A DNA stretch of 64,000 nt from CBDCWO01 sp965223405 (GTDB lineage Bacteria > Bacteroidota > Bacteroidia > Chitinophagales > Saprospiraceae): NCBI GenBank assembly GCA_965223405.1, contig CBDCWO010000006.1:2604001-2668000 (forward strand). Reading direction: 5' to 3'. The stretch's first letter is position 1. Every line of letters begins with the position of its first letter. The position numbers and the translations under genes are program-made. Positions 17,251 to 26,850 of the stretch are shown here, in pieces. The notes under the pieces were generated by a model, which was not told the DNA's origin, made no database searches, and worked only from the letters and a program-made list of their open reading frames with translations.

Positions 17251-19944
17251 CTATTTCAGTGATTTAACAATCCGAAAACCCGCTTTGGCTGGCTTGGATC
17301 GTGTGGCTTTTTTTGTTTTATCTACATAATCATAAGCACTATACCCATAAGCCGATCCATCGTGAGTAAATTCTACGGCATTGCCGGCCAGGTCAAAAAC
17401 TTCTTCTTTACCCAATTTAACACCAGAAAAGGAAGCTACTGGTTTATAGAGGGTACTATTTAATTCTGCTACTTTCAGGCGGAATGTTTGAACTTCGTCC
17501 GGAGTCAACTCATAACCTGCCCAGTAGTTAAGGGAGTTCTCTTTTAACGCTTGCTTATGGGCTTTTTTATGCCAGGCTGCGGATTCTTTTTCATTGGGCA
17601 GGCGGTAGGATTCCTGCAAATGGTTATTCAGAAGAGAAATATACTTTTTTGCTGCTTTCAAGCTTACTATTGCCGGATTATTGTTTTGCCCATCCGGAAA
17701 GTCGTGTTCCGGGACAAGAGCCTGGTATTGGGCATTGGTGACTTCAAATCTGCCAATAGCTAAGGAATCCGGATGGACCTCTACCACTTCGGGAGTTAAT
17801 TGGTTATCTATTAACCGACCCCATACGCCATTGGAAGATGCGGCTTTTTGTTTTTTCAACATCAGGGCCAAAGGACTATCGTTCTTAAAGGCTTCATTTT
17901 TTTCATCTTCTTTACCAAATAAATAATAGTTGATCCAACGGATCTCTTCTTTCATTTTACGTAATTGATGAGTTATTTTTTGCAAACTATGTGGTTGGCC
18001 TGGAAACCATAAAAACCTTACCGGTGCTCTGCCCACTTGCTGCAACCCACGATAATATTCCCATCCCTGGTCCCGAGGTACTGCCCGGTCTTCACTGCCA
18101 TGAAAAATGATAGTGGGAGTCTTAATTTTTTCAATTTCAAATAAAGGTGATAGCGTAATGTATTTTTCATTATAAGTTTTACCATTTACATTATCCCAGG
18201 GAGCACCACCGAAATAGCTTTGATCAAAACTTACTCCAAATCGGCAAGTACCAAAATCTGATGTCCAGTTTACATCTCCAGCTCCGGGAGCAGCTACTTT
18301 AAACAGGTCCGGATATTGGACAGTCAACATAGTGGCCAAGATAGCTCCGTTGGACCAACCGGTTACCGCCAAGCTATCCATATCGATCATCCCCTTATCC
18401 CGCAGAGCGTAAATTCCGCTCGTAATATCTTTCAATTCGGGTGTGTAATAGTTCTTTTTTATACTTTCAACAAATTCCAACCCATGATTGGAAGAACCAT
18501 GATAGTTAGGTCTCAAAATAAAGGCACCCATCTGGGAAACGATTTGCGGAAAATAAGCCCAGCTTTCTCTCCAGGTATCCATATCAACACCTGCCGGACC
18601 ACCATGAATGGATACAAAAAGAGGATATTTTCTGCCTTTCTGATAATTTTGCGGATAATATAAAATCCCATTGACTTCATCTCCATTATACCCTTTCCAT
18701 CTGACTATTTCAGTTTGGGCAATTGGCTTTTTGGCTATTTTCTTGTTCAGTTTTATCCACTCCAGTTCTTTTGAGAAAACCAACTTTCCATTTTGTACAT
18801 CCAGGTCACTAATATAATATCGAGGTGGTTGGCTGGCCGTCGAATGCACATATGCCGCTTTTTTAAAGTCCCTGGCAATGGATTGAATTGAAACGTGCTC
18901 ATTCTTATCTTCGAAGTCGAGTATTTGCTGAGACCAATTGCTGCCGTTTCTCGAAATGAAGGCCAGCTTATTGGTCGGTCCGTTTGGTAAAGTGGCGATC
19001 ACATTGTTGCCAACTACAGTATAACTTCCGTTACTTTCGTTTTCCCAGTTTAGCGGAACCCGGGTGGTGGATCCGTCAGATATTCGATGAGAATACAAAT
19101 GACCGACTCCAGCCCCGTTCCATTGTGGATCTGAGTTATGTAATGCGATCAGATAAAATCCCTGGTTATTTTCGGTAAACTGGATGTTATATACAATTTC
19201 CAGATTTTCTAAAATGCGTTTTGAAGTACCATTGCTTAAATCATGCAGAAAGTAGTGGGGATCTGGTTGGGCATCGGCACTATAATGACGGCTTCTGGTT
19301 TGACTACTGAAGATAAACTTTCCGTCACGACTTACCTGATAGCTTGAGACCGGATATTGATTGTCGGTTACTCTAGTAGTGGTTTTTTCTTTAATGTCAT
19401 AGGCATATATTCTTGATATTTTCCAGTGTGATGAGTCTTCTACTACAATTACATTGTCTTTCTTTTTTTCCAACTCTTTTTCATAGAGCGTTTTACCATC
19501 ATTCGATATGAACAGTAATGTATGTTCATCTTTCCATTGCAAACTTGAAATTCCATTCTCAAAGGTATCAAGAGCTTCTGGCTCTCCACCTAACAAATTA
19601 AATCGCCATAACTTTTTTCCTTTTTCTCTTCCGGATAAAAAATACAAATGCTTGCTGTCATTAGAAAATATTGGAGAATAATCATTTTCATCCGATCGAG
19701 TCATTTGGATTGTGGTGGGCATTCCATGTTTATCCAATTTTTTCAAATAGCTGATGTATATATCTCTTACGAATTTATCACTTTTCTTCACGGACTTTCT
19801 TTTCGTCCAGGCGATCATGGTGTTATCCGGAGAAAAAGTCACACTTGATGCGCTTTCAAGACTTAGTATGTCTTCGGGAGTCCATTTTTCCTGAGCCGTC
19901 AATCCGAGGCTGATCAACAATACGATGAAAACTAAATATTTCAT
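17251..19944 (-). CDS. S9 prolyl-oligopeptidase-family peptidase fused to a SUMF1/FGE-like domain
   Basis: The 897-residue protein has a signal peptide (MKYLVFIVLLISLGLTAQ). Residues ~20-400 form a WD40/PD40-like beta-propeller. An alpha/beta-hydrolase domain follows, with Ser531 in GWSNGA, Asp619 in HGSEDRAVP and His652 in GQPHSLQ. This is the DPP-like S9 class, which releases N-terminal di- or tripeptides or acylated residues in the periplasm. Unusually, residues ~720-897 form a sulfatase-modifying-factor-like domain: RFEVTNAQYQAL, YRLPNEKESAAW, DLAGNAVEF and AGFRIVKS. The domain contains no cysteine, so it cannot use the Cys-dependent FGE chemistry and is probably a binding or structural module. 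The gene is transcribed alone. The peptidase assignment is firm; the role of the fusion is unknown. Confidence 0.9.
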   Translation of the reverse strand: MKYLVFIVLLISLGLTAQEKWTPEDILSLESASSVTFSPDNTMIAWTKRKSVKKSDKFVRDIYISYLKKLDKHGMPTTIQMTRSDENDYSPIFSNDSKHLYFLSGREKGKKLWRFNLLGGEPEALDTFENGISSLQWKDEHTLLFISNDGKTLYEKELEKKKDNVIVVEDSSHWKISRIYAYDIKEKTTTRVTDNQYPVSSYQVSRDGKFIFSSQTRSRHYSADAQPDPHYFLHDLSNGTSKRILENLEIVYNIQFTENNQGFYLIALHNSDPQWNGAGVGHLYSHRISDGSTTRVPLNWENESNGSYTVVGNNVIATLPNGPTNKLAFISRNGSNWSQQILDFEDKNEHVSIQSIARDFKKAAYVHSTASQPPRYYISDLDVQNGKLVFSKELEWIKLNKKIAKKPIAQTEIVRWKGYNGDEVNGILYYPQNYQKGRKYPLFVSIHGGPAGVDMDTWRESWAYFPQIVSQMGAFILRPNYHGSSNHGLEFVESIKKNYYTPELKDITSGIYALRDKGMIDMDSLAVTGWSNGAILATMLTVQYPDLFKVAAPGAGDVNWTSDFGTCRFGVSFDQSYFGGAPWDNVNGKTYNEKYITLSPLFEIEKIKTPTIIFHGSEDRAVPRDQGWEYYRGLQQVGRAPVRFLWFPGQPHSLQKITHQLRKMKEEIRWINYYLFGKEDEKNEAFKNDSPLALMLKKQKAASSNGVWGRLIDNQLTPEVVEVHPDSLAIGRFEVTNAQYQALVPEHDFPDGQNNNPAIVSLKAAKKYISLLNNHLQESYRLPNEKESAAWHKKAHKQALKENSLNYWAGYELTPDEVQTFRLKVAELNSTLYKPVASFSGVKLGKEEVFDLAGNAVEFTHDGSAYGYSAYDYVDKTKKATRSKPAKAGFRIVKSLK

Positions 19945-20167
19945 GAGAAGTCAGATTTGTGAAATCATTGCAAAACATCAGTAAACTTCTTTGAAGTATC
20001 ACTACTAGATTGTATTCTGGAATGACTTCTGGTTTTTACTTACCTCAAAAATAACTACATTTTTTTGGTCATAAAATACTCGTGGCAGCTTTTCTTGTAA
20101 TGATTCCAAGTTAGAAAATATCTTATAATGGGCAAACCTATTTTGGATAGTTTTTGTTTTGAAAATT

Positions 20168-20338
20168 ATGAAGGATCTGTTAATCAGCAAGATTATATTT
20201 TTGTTTATTACGGCAATCTTTTTACTCCTTTACTTCTTTCCCACTACCCTAATGATTTTTTTCAGTGTTATCTTTTTTGCAATTCTGGTGATTATCCAAG
20301 TGATCGTTGCGTTAAAGGGTCATAATCCTGATGAGTAA
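20168..20338 (+). CDS. Small two-helix membrane protein (hypothetical)
   Basis: A 56-residue frame starts at ATG 20168 and ends at TAA 20336-20338. It is almost entirely hydrophobic: IIFLFITAIFLLLYFF, then MIFFSVIFFAILVIIQVIVA, with a charged N-terminal MKDLLISK and a polar tail GHNPDE. This predicts two transmembrane helices with both ends on the same side. I recognise no family. The composition is coherent for a real small membrane protein, but AT-rich DNA can produce such frames by chance. An overlapping 65-residue frame at 20128 is less plausible. Confidence 0.45.
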   Translation: MKDLLISKIIFLFITAIFLLLYFFPTTLMIFFSVIFFAILVIIQVIVALKGHNPDE

Positions 20339-20742
20339 TTTGTTTGGATTTATTGGATCGATAAATTTGAGGAAAGGCGTAAACTATTGGATAAAAGAAA
20401 TCGAAAATTCGGTTGATCTAAGGTTTATCGGTGGTTTAGCGTTGGATGAACAATGGGTAAACAATTGATAGACAACTGTTCATCCTTAAAGAATTAGCCC
20501 ATATACATCAAAAACCGATTCAGTCTATGAAATACATTCTGAAACAAGATCGTTCCACAATTATATTTCAACATACATTTTGATTTTAGCAATTAGTCAT
20601 TTTCTGTTCTGTTTAGGAACATATGATATAAATATATATTTATCTTCGGAGATGAATGTTGTCTTAGTGCATGTGATGAGATCCAATTGAATGAAGAACA
20701 TGTAATCGGATAAATATAGAATCTTCCTATATAGGTTGGAAT
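20339..20742. other. Intergenic region upstream of rnhB
   Basis: This 404-bp AT-rich stretch has no coding signal. It contains one inverted repeat, GGATGAACA (20444-20452) with TGTTCATCC (20477-20485), a 9-bp perfect stem around a 24-nt loop without a T-tract. No TAnnTTTG box was found close to rnhB. Confidence 0.5.
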
Positions 20743-21354
20743 ATGGCATTAAAGAAGTACTTCAAAAAAGGAATGTTAGAAGCCGGATGCGATGAAGCCG
20801 GGAGGGGATGTCTGGCCGGACCGGTATTTGCAGCTGCGGTGATTTTTCCTTTAGACTATCATAACAGAGCATTAAACGATTCCAAAAAACTATCCGCAAA
20901 ACAAAGAGATAAACTACGGATTGTTATTGAGAAAGAAGCACTATGCTGGTCGGTGCAGCAAATTTCACCTAATGAAATAGATAAAATTAACATATTGCAG
21001 GCCAGCATGAAAGCCATCCATCTAGCCGTCAACGATTTGCGTGTTCAGCCAGAATGGCTTTTAATCGATGGTAAATATTTTGTTCCGCATCCCCACATTC
21101 CACACCAGTGTATTGTCAAGGGGGATGGAAAGTACTTATCTATTGCAGCTGCTTCCATTCTTGCCAAAACTCACCGTGATGAGCATATGTTACAATTACA
21201 CCAAAAACATCCAAATTTTGGTTGGGATCACAATAAAGGCTACCCTACAGTTGAACATCGCAAGGCGGTATTTGATCTGGGACCCACCTCTGAGCATCGC
21301 AAAAGTTTCAAGTTATTTCCGGATGCCAATCAAATTAGTCTTTTTGATCTTTAG
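20743..21354 (+). CDS. rnhB: Ribonuclease HII
   Basis: This 203-residue enzyme removes ribonucleotides and RNA primers from RNA-DNA hybrids. The catalytic block is GCDEAGRGCLAGPV, with Asp17 and Glu18. The further acidic residues lie in EWLLIDGKYF and THRDEH, and the SIAAASILAKTHRD helix is typical of type 2 RNase H. Its last seven residues, QISLFDL (197-203), match the bacterial sliding-clamp-binding pentamer pattern QxxLF, which suggests recruitment to the replication clamp. It converges on the MBL-hydrolase gene with 28 bp between them. Confidence 0.97.
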   Translation: MALKKYFKKGMLEAGCDEAGRGCLAGPVFAAAVIFPLDYHNRALNDSKKLSAKQRDKLRIVIEKEALCWSVQQISPNEIDKINILQASMKAIHLAVNDLRVQPEWLLIDGKYFVPHPHIPHQCIVKGDGKYLSIAAASILAKTHRDEHMLQLHQKHPNFGWDHNKGYPTVEHRKAVFDLGPTSEHRKSFKLFPDANQISLFDL

Positions 21355-21382
21355 ACTGTCCTATAGGTTATTCTTCAAGAGA

Positions 21383-22018
21383 TCAAAGAAAGGGATTATG
21401 CTGTTTTTCGTATCCAATTGACGTTTTAGGGCCATGACCGGAATATACGACTACCGAATCCCCCAACGGGAATAATTTATCTTTAATGCTATTGATTAGA
21501 GTTTGATGATCTCCACCCGGTAAATCCGTGCGTCCAATACTTCCAAAAAACAACACATCACCGGCAATTACAAAATTATCCAGTTCACTAAAAAAGGAAA
21601 GTGAGGCAGGCGAATGACCCGGCGTGAGTAAGGATTTGAGTTGTGAATTACCAAAGCCAATCATTTCATTGTCTTCAATAAATCTGGAGGGAGCCGGAGA
21701 TTGTTGAACACTTACTCCATACATGGCGGCTGACTGTACCGCAAAATCTAATACCGGAAGTTCATCTTGGTGAATTTCCAATCCCAACTGAAACTTTTCT
21801 GCAACAAAGTGGTTTCCAAAGATATGGTCTAAATGACAATGCGTATTAATTAATCGAACCGGGCGGAGCTGTTTACTATCGATAAAATCAACTAGCTTTT
21901 GCTGTTCTTCAGTGGTATTACACCCTGGATCAATAATTATACACTCCTTAGATTCATCAAAAAGAATGTAAGTATTCTCAAAAAAAGGATTAAATGTGAA
22001 CGAATGGACTGTGATCAT
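21383..22018 (-). CDS. MBL-fold metallo-hydrolase (glyoxalase II-like)
   Basis: The 211-residue cytoplasmic protein has the metallo-beta-lactamase signature THCHLDH. Upstream Asp in IIIDPGC and downstream metal-ligand blocks TPGHSPASLSFF, IAGDVLFF and YSGHGPKTSIG complete the site. The short form is typical of hydroxyacylglutathione-hydrolase-like or general thioesterase-type MBL proteins in Bacteroidota. The substrate cannot be assigned. It is divergently transcribed from the large gene at 22103 and convergent with rnhB. Confidence 0.9.
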   Translation of the reverse strand: MITVHSFTFNPFFENTYILFDESKECIIIDPGCNTTEEQQKLVDFIDSKQLRPVRLINTHCHLDHIFGNHFVAEKFQLGLEIHQDELPVLDFAVQSAAMYGVSVQQSPAPSRFIEDNEMIGFGNSQLKSLLTPGHSPASLSFFSELDNFVIAGDVLFFGSIGRTDLPGGDHQTLINSIKDKLFPLGDSVVVYSGHGPKTSIGYEKQHNPFL

Positions 22019-22029
22019 AAATGATATTG

Positions 22030-22037
22030 TATTTTTG
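22030..22037 (+). promoter_or_regulatory. Candidate -7 box for the 22103 gene
   Basis: TATTTTTG on the plus strand, 66 nt before the ATG at 22103. No good -33 element is visible. Confidence 0.3.
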
Positions 22038-22102
22038 AAGGTACAATGATATTAATTCATTTTATGATTAGAAAACAAAAATAGGACCTTCATTCGTTAT
22101 TA

Positions 22103-25100
22103 TTGTTGGAATTCATGTTGAAATTAATCCCAACCATATTATTCATACTAACGACTGTACCTTTGTTGAGCCAGGGTATACAGGAGACATTTGGTAAAAA
22201 CCGGATCCAATACCATGATGATTTTGACGATTGGTGGATGTACGAAACTGAAAATTTTGTTACTCATTGGTATGGTAAATCCCGAAATGTAGGAATTGCT
22301 GCCATGCAGATTGCCGAAAAAGACTATTTTGAAATTCAGAATATCCTGGAACACCGGATCAATGATAAAATTGAAATATTGGTTTATGTGGATCAAACGG
22401 ATGTGAAGCAAAGCAATTTGGGAAATGAAGAAACCTATTATAGTCGTACAGGTCAGACAACTGTTTCAGGAAACAAAATATTTGTGTACTATGATGGGAA
22501 CCACCAGCATCTGGTAACACAAATACGCGAAGGCATCGCCACGGTGTATTTGGATGCTATTATGTTTGGAAGTAATCTTCAGGAATTTGTACAAAATACG
22601 ATTTCTCTTAAAATCCCTGAGTGGTATAAATTGGGATTAATCTCCTTTATCGGACACGAATGGAACATTGAGTTGGATGCCAGACTACGGGAATTGTTTA
22701 ATAACCGATTGCCTGATAAAAAGTTTGAAAGACTGGCAAATCTTTATCCCGAAGAATTGGGACATGCTTTTTGGTTTTACGTAGCTAAGACCTATGGAAA
22801 ATCCACCTTAGCCAATATTATCTATTTGACACGTATCAATAAGACACACAAAAAGGCTTTTCTATTTATTTTGGGTGTTCCATTTTCCCAAATTGCAGAG
22901 GAGTGTTTGGAGTATTTTAGAAATCGTTATCAAGTGGAAAACCAGTACTTTTCACCTCCCAATTCCGAGTATCTGGTAAAGACTAAGAATAAAAAATTTC
23001 AGCAGATTACTTCGATCAAATGGAATGCTGATGCTACTATGTTGGCCTATGTCGTAATGGATCAAGGCAAGGCCAAAGTGTATATTTACGACACTCAGGA
23101 AGATAGAACTTTTCAGATCTGGAAAACCGGATTTCGCAACAATATCCAGGAAACCGATTTCAACTATCCTGTCATGGCTTGGCATCCCCATCAAAATCAA
23201 CTAATGATTTTTGATGAAAAAAGAGATGTGATCAGACAATTACTTTTTGATTTGGAGGAGGGAAGCCTGGTCGAAGATGTAGCTTCCCCATTACTGCAAA
23301 GAATTTACTCCGCGGCCTATCTGAACCCGGAAACATTAATTCTATCTGCAACGCAAGATGGCTATTCAAATCTATTTCAATACAATTTAAGATATCGCAC
23401 GGTAGAGCCGATTACCGACGATATTTATGACGATTTGCAGGTCAATATTTTTGATCAGGAAGGTAAGACAGCCATAATATTTGCTTCCAACCGGGGAAAC
23501 CCAAACGAGTATCATGATCCGGATTCAACATTACCCATAGGTAAATTGGATCTATATCAGCTATATATTATCAATGATACCTTTGCCATAAGCAGGCTGA
23601 CCAAAACACCAAATATTAATGAATATCTTCCGATCCGACTGGATGAAAATTCCGTACATTTTTTATCGGAAGAATCGGGAGTAGTCAATCGGAAGAAAAA
23701 AGTGATTCTGGAGAATACCAGTGGATTTCTGACTAACTATAGTCATAACATACTCACCTACGATGTCAAATCAAATCGAGTAGCAGAAGTAATTCATAAA
23801 GAGGATAAAGATCATCTTTACATTTATCCTCTATCTGATGAATGGATTAAGCCAGGTTATTCAACGTATATAAGCATGTTGTTTCCGGATAAAGCCGGAT
23901 TGACTCAAAATGTTGACGACCTGATCAATCCTCCTGAAGACGCACTGACAAAAACGATTTCTGAAGCCAGGGATACTAATGAATATTTATTTCAATCTGA
24001 GTTTTCTGATCCGGAAGCCACAGTTTTTGAAAAATTGGATATTCAGGAACCCGAAGCCATTCTGACCAGTGAAGACCTTCCAACTACTGACCAGCATATT
24101 GAAGCTCCCGTAGTATTTCAATTTTCCAGGATGATTGCTTCCCGGTTGAAGTTTAAATTTGACCGTTTTTTTTCAAATTTGGATAACAACCTGCTTTTTG
24201 GTGGTCTTAATACCTATGCTGGACAGAAAATGGGATTTGAATACCCGCCAATGGGAATTCTGTTTAAAGCGTCCATCGAAGATGTATTTGAAGATTATGG
24301 ATTCGAAGGAGGAATACGGATTCCAACCTCATTTGACGGATCCGAATACTTTGTCATATTTGATGACAAAAAGAGGAGAATTGACAAGAGATACGCCTTA
24401 TATAAAAAATCAAGATTTGTGGATGAAGAGGGGACTAGCATTTTAGGTAATCGAGCCCATGAGACTACATTTATCGGATTGACGCAATGGTCCTATCCGC
24501 TTTCAGTATATACCAGTGTTCGATCTATTGCTACTTTTAGATTGGACAAAAGAACTCAGCTGGCATCGGATCTTGCTTCCTTGGAGAGTGCTGGGATGAA
24601 TGATCAACGGTTGGGGTTGCGGTTTGAATTTATTTTCGATAATGCTTTGGAAATTGATCTGAACATCAGACATGGAACCCGAGTAAAGACCTATGTGGAG
24701 TTGGTGAAGAAGATGCAGATTCAACTGTTTGAGCCGTGGAAATTTGATTTCAATGAAGGTTTTATGACTATAATTGGAGTGGATGCTCGACATTATCTAA
24801 AACTGGATAGAAACTCCATTATTGCCAACCGGCTGGCTGCATCTACGTCATTTGGATCGGAACGCATTTTATATTTTATGGGCGGTGTTGATAACTGGCT
24901 TTTTCCTGCTTACAATGAGGATGTTCCAGTGCCTCCATCCAATTCATATGCCTTTAATACTTTAGCCGCACACTTGCGTGGTTTCAGACAGAATATTCGC
25001 AATGGTACTTCCTATGCATTGATTAACAGTGAACTGAGAGTACCTCTCTTCAAGTACCTTTTTCCACATAAAAAACACTCTCTATTTCTAAGAAATTTCC

Positions 25101-25366
25101 AACTAACGGCATTTGCTGATGTAGGTACGGCGTGGCATGGATCAAATCCTTTTTCAGCTGAAAATCCGTTAAATATTATCTCTGTGAATAATCCCTTGGT
25201 GACCGTTGATGTGAGTTATTCCCGTTCTCCGATCGTGGTGGGTTATGGGGCCGGAGCAAGACTTTATTTGCTTGGTTATTTTATCAGGGCAGATTATGGC
25301 TGGGGGTTGGAAAATGGAATTGTCAAGGATCCTCGACTTTATATTGCTTTTGGAGTAGATTTCTGA
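22103..25366 (+). CDS. Large envelope protein: degenerate peptidase-MA-like domain, TolB-like propeller, C-terminal beta-barrel
   Basis: The 1087-residue protein has a signal peptide; an ATG at 22115 is an equally good start. Residues ~30-280 resemble the peptidase-MA-like domain of the 1027-residue protein at 37244-40327, with matching blocks such as YGKSTLANIIYLT. However, the position of its HExxH reads QIREG (residues 140-144), so zinc catalysis is not expected. A PD40/TolB-like propeller spans about 300-600. A Glu/Asp-rich linker follows, and the C-terminal ~400 residues have alternating-strand barrel character ending in LYIAFGVDF. The aromatic C-terminus fits BAM-dependent insertion. 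It is an outer-membrane protein of unknown function. Confidence 0.75.
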   Translation: MLEFMLKLIPTILFILTTVPLLSQGIQETFGKNRIQYHDDFDDWWMYETENFVTHWYGKSRNVGIAAMQIAEKDYFEIQNILEHRINDKIEILVYVDQTDVKQSNLGNEETYYSRTGQTTVSGNKIFVYYDGNHQHLVTQIREGIATVYLDAIMFGSNLQEFVQNTISLKIPEWYKLGLISFIGHEWNIELDARLRELFNNRLPDKKFERLANLYPEELGHAFWFYVAKTYGKSTLANIIYLTRINKTHKKAFLFILGVPFSQIAEECLEYFRNRYQVENQYFSPPNSEYLVKTKNKKFQQITSIKWNADATMLAYVVMDQGKAKVYIYDTQEDRTFQIWKTGFRNNIQETDFNYPVMAWHPHQNQLMIFDEKRDVIRQLLFDLEEGSLVEDVASPLLQRIYSAAYLNPETLILSATQDGYSNLFQYNLRYRTVEPITDDIYDDLQVNIFDQEGKTAIIFASNRGNPNEYHDPDSTLPIGKLDLYQLYIINDTFAISRLTKTPNINEYLPIRLDENSVHFLSEESGVVNRKKKVILENTSGFLTNYSHNILTYDVKSNRVAEVIHKEDKDHLYIYPLSDEWIKPGYSTYISMLFPDKAGLTQNVDDLINPPEDALTKTISEARDTNEYLFQSEFSDPEATVFEKLDIQEPEAILTSEDLPTTDQHIEAPVVFQFSRMIASRLKFKFDRFFSNLDNNLLFGGLNTYAGQKMGFEYPPMGILFKASIEDVFEDYGFEGGIRIPTSFDGSEYFVIFDDKKRRIDKRYALYKKSRFVDEEGTSILGNRAHETTFIGLTQWSYPLSVYTSVRSIATFRLDKRTQLASDLASLESAGMNDQRLGLRFEFIFDNALEIDLNIRHGTRVKTYVELVKKMQIQLFEPWKFDFNEGFMTIIGVDARHYLKLDRNSIIANRLAASTSFGSERILYFMGGVDNWLFPAYNEDVPVPPSNSYAFNTLAAHLRGFRQNIRNGTSYALINSELRVPLFKYLFPHKKHSLFLRNFQLTAFADVGTAWHGSNPFSAENPLNIISVNNPLVTVDVSYSRSPIVVGYGAGARLYLLGYFIRADYGWGLENGIVKDPRLYIAFGVDF

Positions 25367-25704
25367 TGTCTCAGAAACTAAATATAATTTACCTCCTTTG
25401 ATGTCCGAAGAGTAGTTTAAGGCGTCCCTTCTCAAATGACATGGGTATTACTTTAGGTTCCTCCGGGTTGGTAGGATGTCTCAGAATTCCACCCTAGGAC
25501 CTTAAAGGGTCATTCCGGGGGACAATTGGACAATTTAGAATCATGATAGATCAAAACGTAGCTCGTTCCAAGGGGTCATGACCCCTTGAACCAGATAAAA
25601 TAAGAATGATAGAGAGACATCATTGATAATAATCAGGTATGAGTGCATATGTCCCTATTCTAACTTCACACTTCTGTTTTCCTTCAAATATGAAGTTTTC
25701 GTCC
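25367..25704. other. Convergent gap with a 20-bp perfect palindrome and a 12-bp direct repeat
   Basis: Between the large envelope-protein gene and prfA there is no coding signal. CAAGGGGTCATGACCCCTTG (25569-25588) is a perfect 20-bp palindrome without T-tract. GATGTCTCAGAA occurs at 25365-25376, overlapping the stop codon of the upstream gene, and again at 25475-25486. GACC-TTAAAG-GGTC is a smaller stem near 25498. Confidence 0.65.
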
Positions 25705-26778
25705 TTATACGGTTTCACCCGCCTTCATTTTTTCGCTATTATCAGCAATCATCAAAGCTTCGATGATGTGGTTCAAGTCACCTCCCATTACCGCATCCAG
25801 GTTATAAAGTGTCAGATTTATTCGATGGTCGGTAACTCGATTTTGAGGGAAGTTATACGTTCTTATTTTTTCTGAGCGGTCTCCACTACCTACTAGAGAA
25901 CGACGCTGTGAAGCTACATTGGATTCGTGTTGGGCTTTTTGCATTTCAAAAATCTTCACATAGAGTCTTTGTAGTGCTATTTCACGATTTTTAATTTGTG
26001 ATCTTCCATCGGTACTCTCTGAAACTACCCCGGTCGGTAAGTGTGTAAAACGGACTCCCGATTCTGTTTTGTTGACATGTTGTCCACCGGCACCACTGGA
26101 GCGAAATGTATCCACTTTAAGATCTTCTTTGCGAATATCAATGTCCTCCATTTCCAATTTAGGCATAACAACCACAGTGGCCGCCGAGGTATGCACTCGC
26201 CCCTGACTTTCCGTCTTGGGAACTCTCTGTACCCGATGTGCTCCGGATTCAAATTTTAATTTCCCATAGACATCAGTTCCTTCAACCTCCAGTACAATCT
26301 TGTTAAAACCGCCGACTGTACCTTCGTTTACAAATACGATGTCTGTTCGCCATCCCTGGCTTTCAAAATATTTACCGTACATCCGGTATAAATCACCAGC
26401 AAATATACTGGCTTCATCTCCGCCAGTGCCACTACGTATTTCGAAAATAACGTCACGAGCATCCTCAGGATCTTTTGGAATTAATAGTTGTTTCAAATCA
26501 TCTTCCAGAACGTTCTTTTCGCCTTCAAGAGATTCAATTTCTTCTTCAGCCATGGAAATCATTTCCGGATCCTGATCATTTTCTTTAATGTCATAAGCGG
26601 ATTGCAAGTTTTTGAGAAGAAATTCATATTGTTTGTATTTTTCATTGATCACAGACAGGTCCTTATATTCCTTGTGAATTTTCGAAAACTTTTTAACATC
26701 AGCAATGATCTCAGGATCCGAAAGCTGTTCTTCCAAATACTGAAATCTTTCCCTGATGGCCTCCAATTTATTTCTCAT
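25705..26778 (-). CDS. prfA: Peptide chain release factor 1
   Basis: The 357-residue protein reads UAA and UAG stop codons and triggers hydrolysis of peptidyl-tRNA. The GGQ loop (SSGAGGQHVNKTESGVRF) and the RSGTGGDEASIFAGDL block are typical. The codon-recognition region has the RF1-type PxT-containing segment near VQRVPKTESQGRVHTSA. The length is normal. It follows the anti-sigma-like gene on the same strand, 72 bp downstream, and ends the minus-strand run at the convergent gap. Confidence 0.97.
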   Translation of the reverse strand: MRNKLEAIRERFQYLEEQLSDPEIIADVKKFSKIHKEYKDLSVINEKYKQYEFLLKNLQSAYDIKENDQDPEMISMAEEEIESLEGEKNVLEDDLKQLLIPKDPEDARDVIFEIRSGTGGDEASIFAGDLYRMYGKYFESQGWRTDIVFVNEGTVGGFNKIVLEVEGTDVYGKLKFESGAHRVQRVPKTESQGRVHTSAATVVVMPKLEMEDIDIRKEDLKVDTFRSSGAGGQHVNKTESGVRFTHLPTGVVSESTDGRSQIKNREIALQRLYVKIFEMQKAQHESNVASQRRSLVGSGDRSEKIRTYNFPQNRVTDHRINLTLYNLDAVMGGDLNHIIEALMIADNSEKMKAGETV

Positions 26779-26850
26779 AACAACAATACTTAAGGAGGAC
26801 TCACGTGAATACTAAGTCCTCAAAAAAATGTAAAACTATCCTGGTTACAG

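Noticed and set aside
25569..25588. Palindrome as an intrinsic terminator for prfA or the 22103 gene
   Set aside because: It has no loop and no T-tract on either strand.
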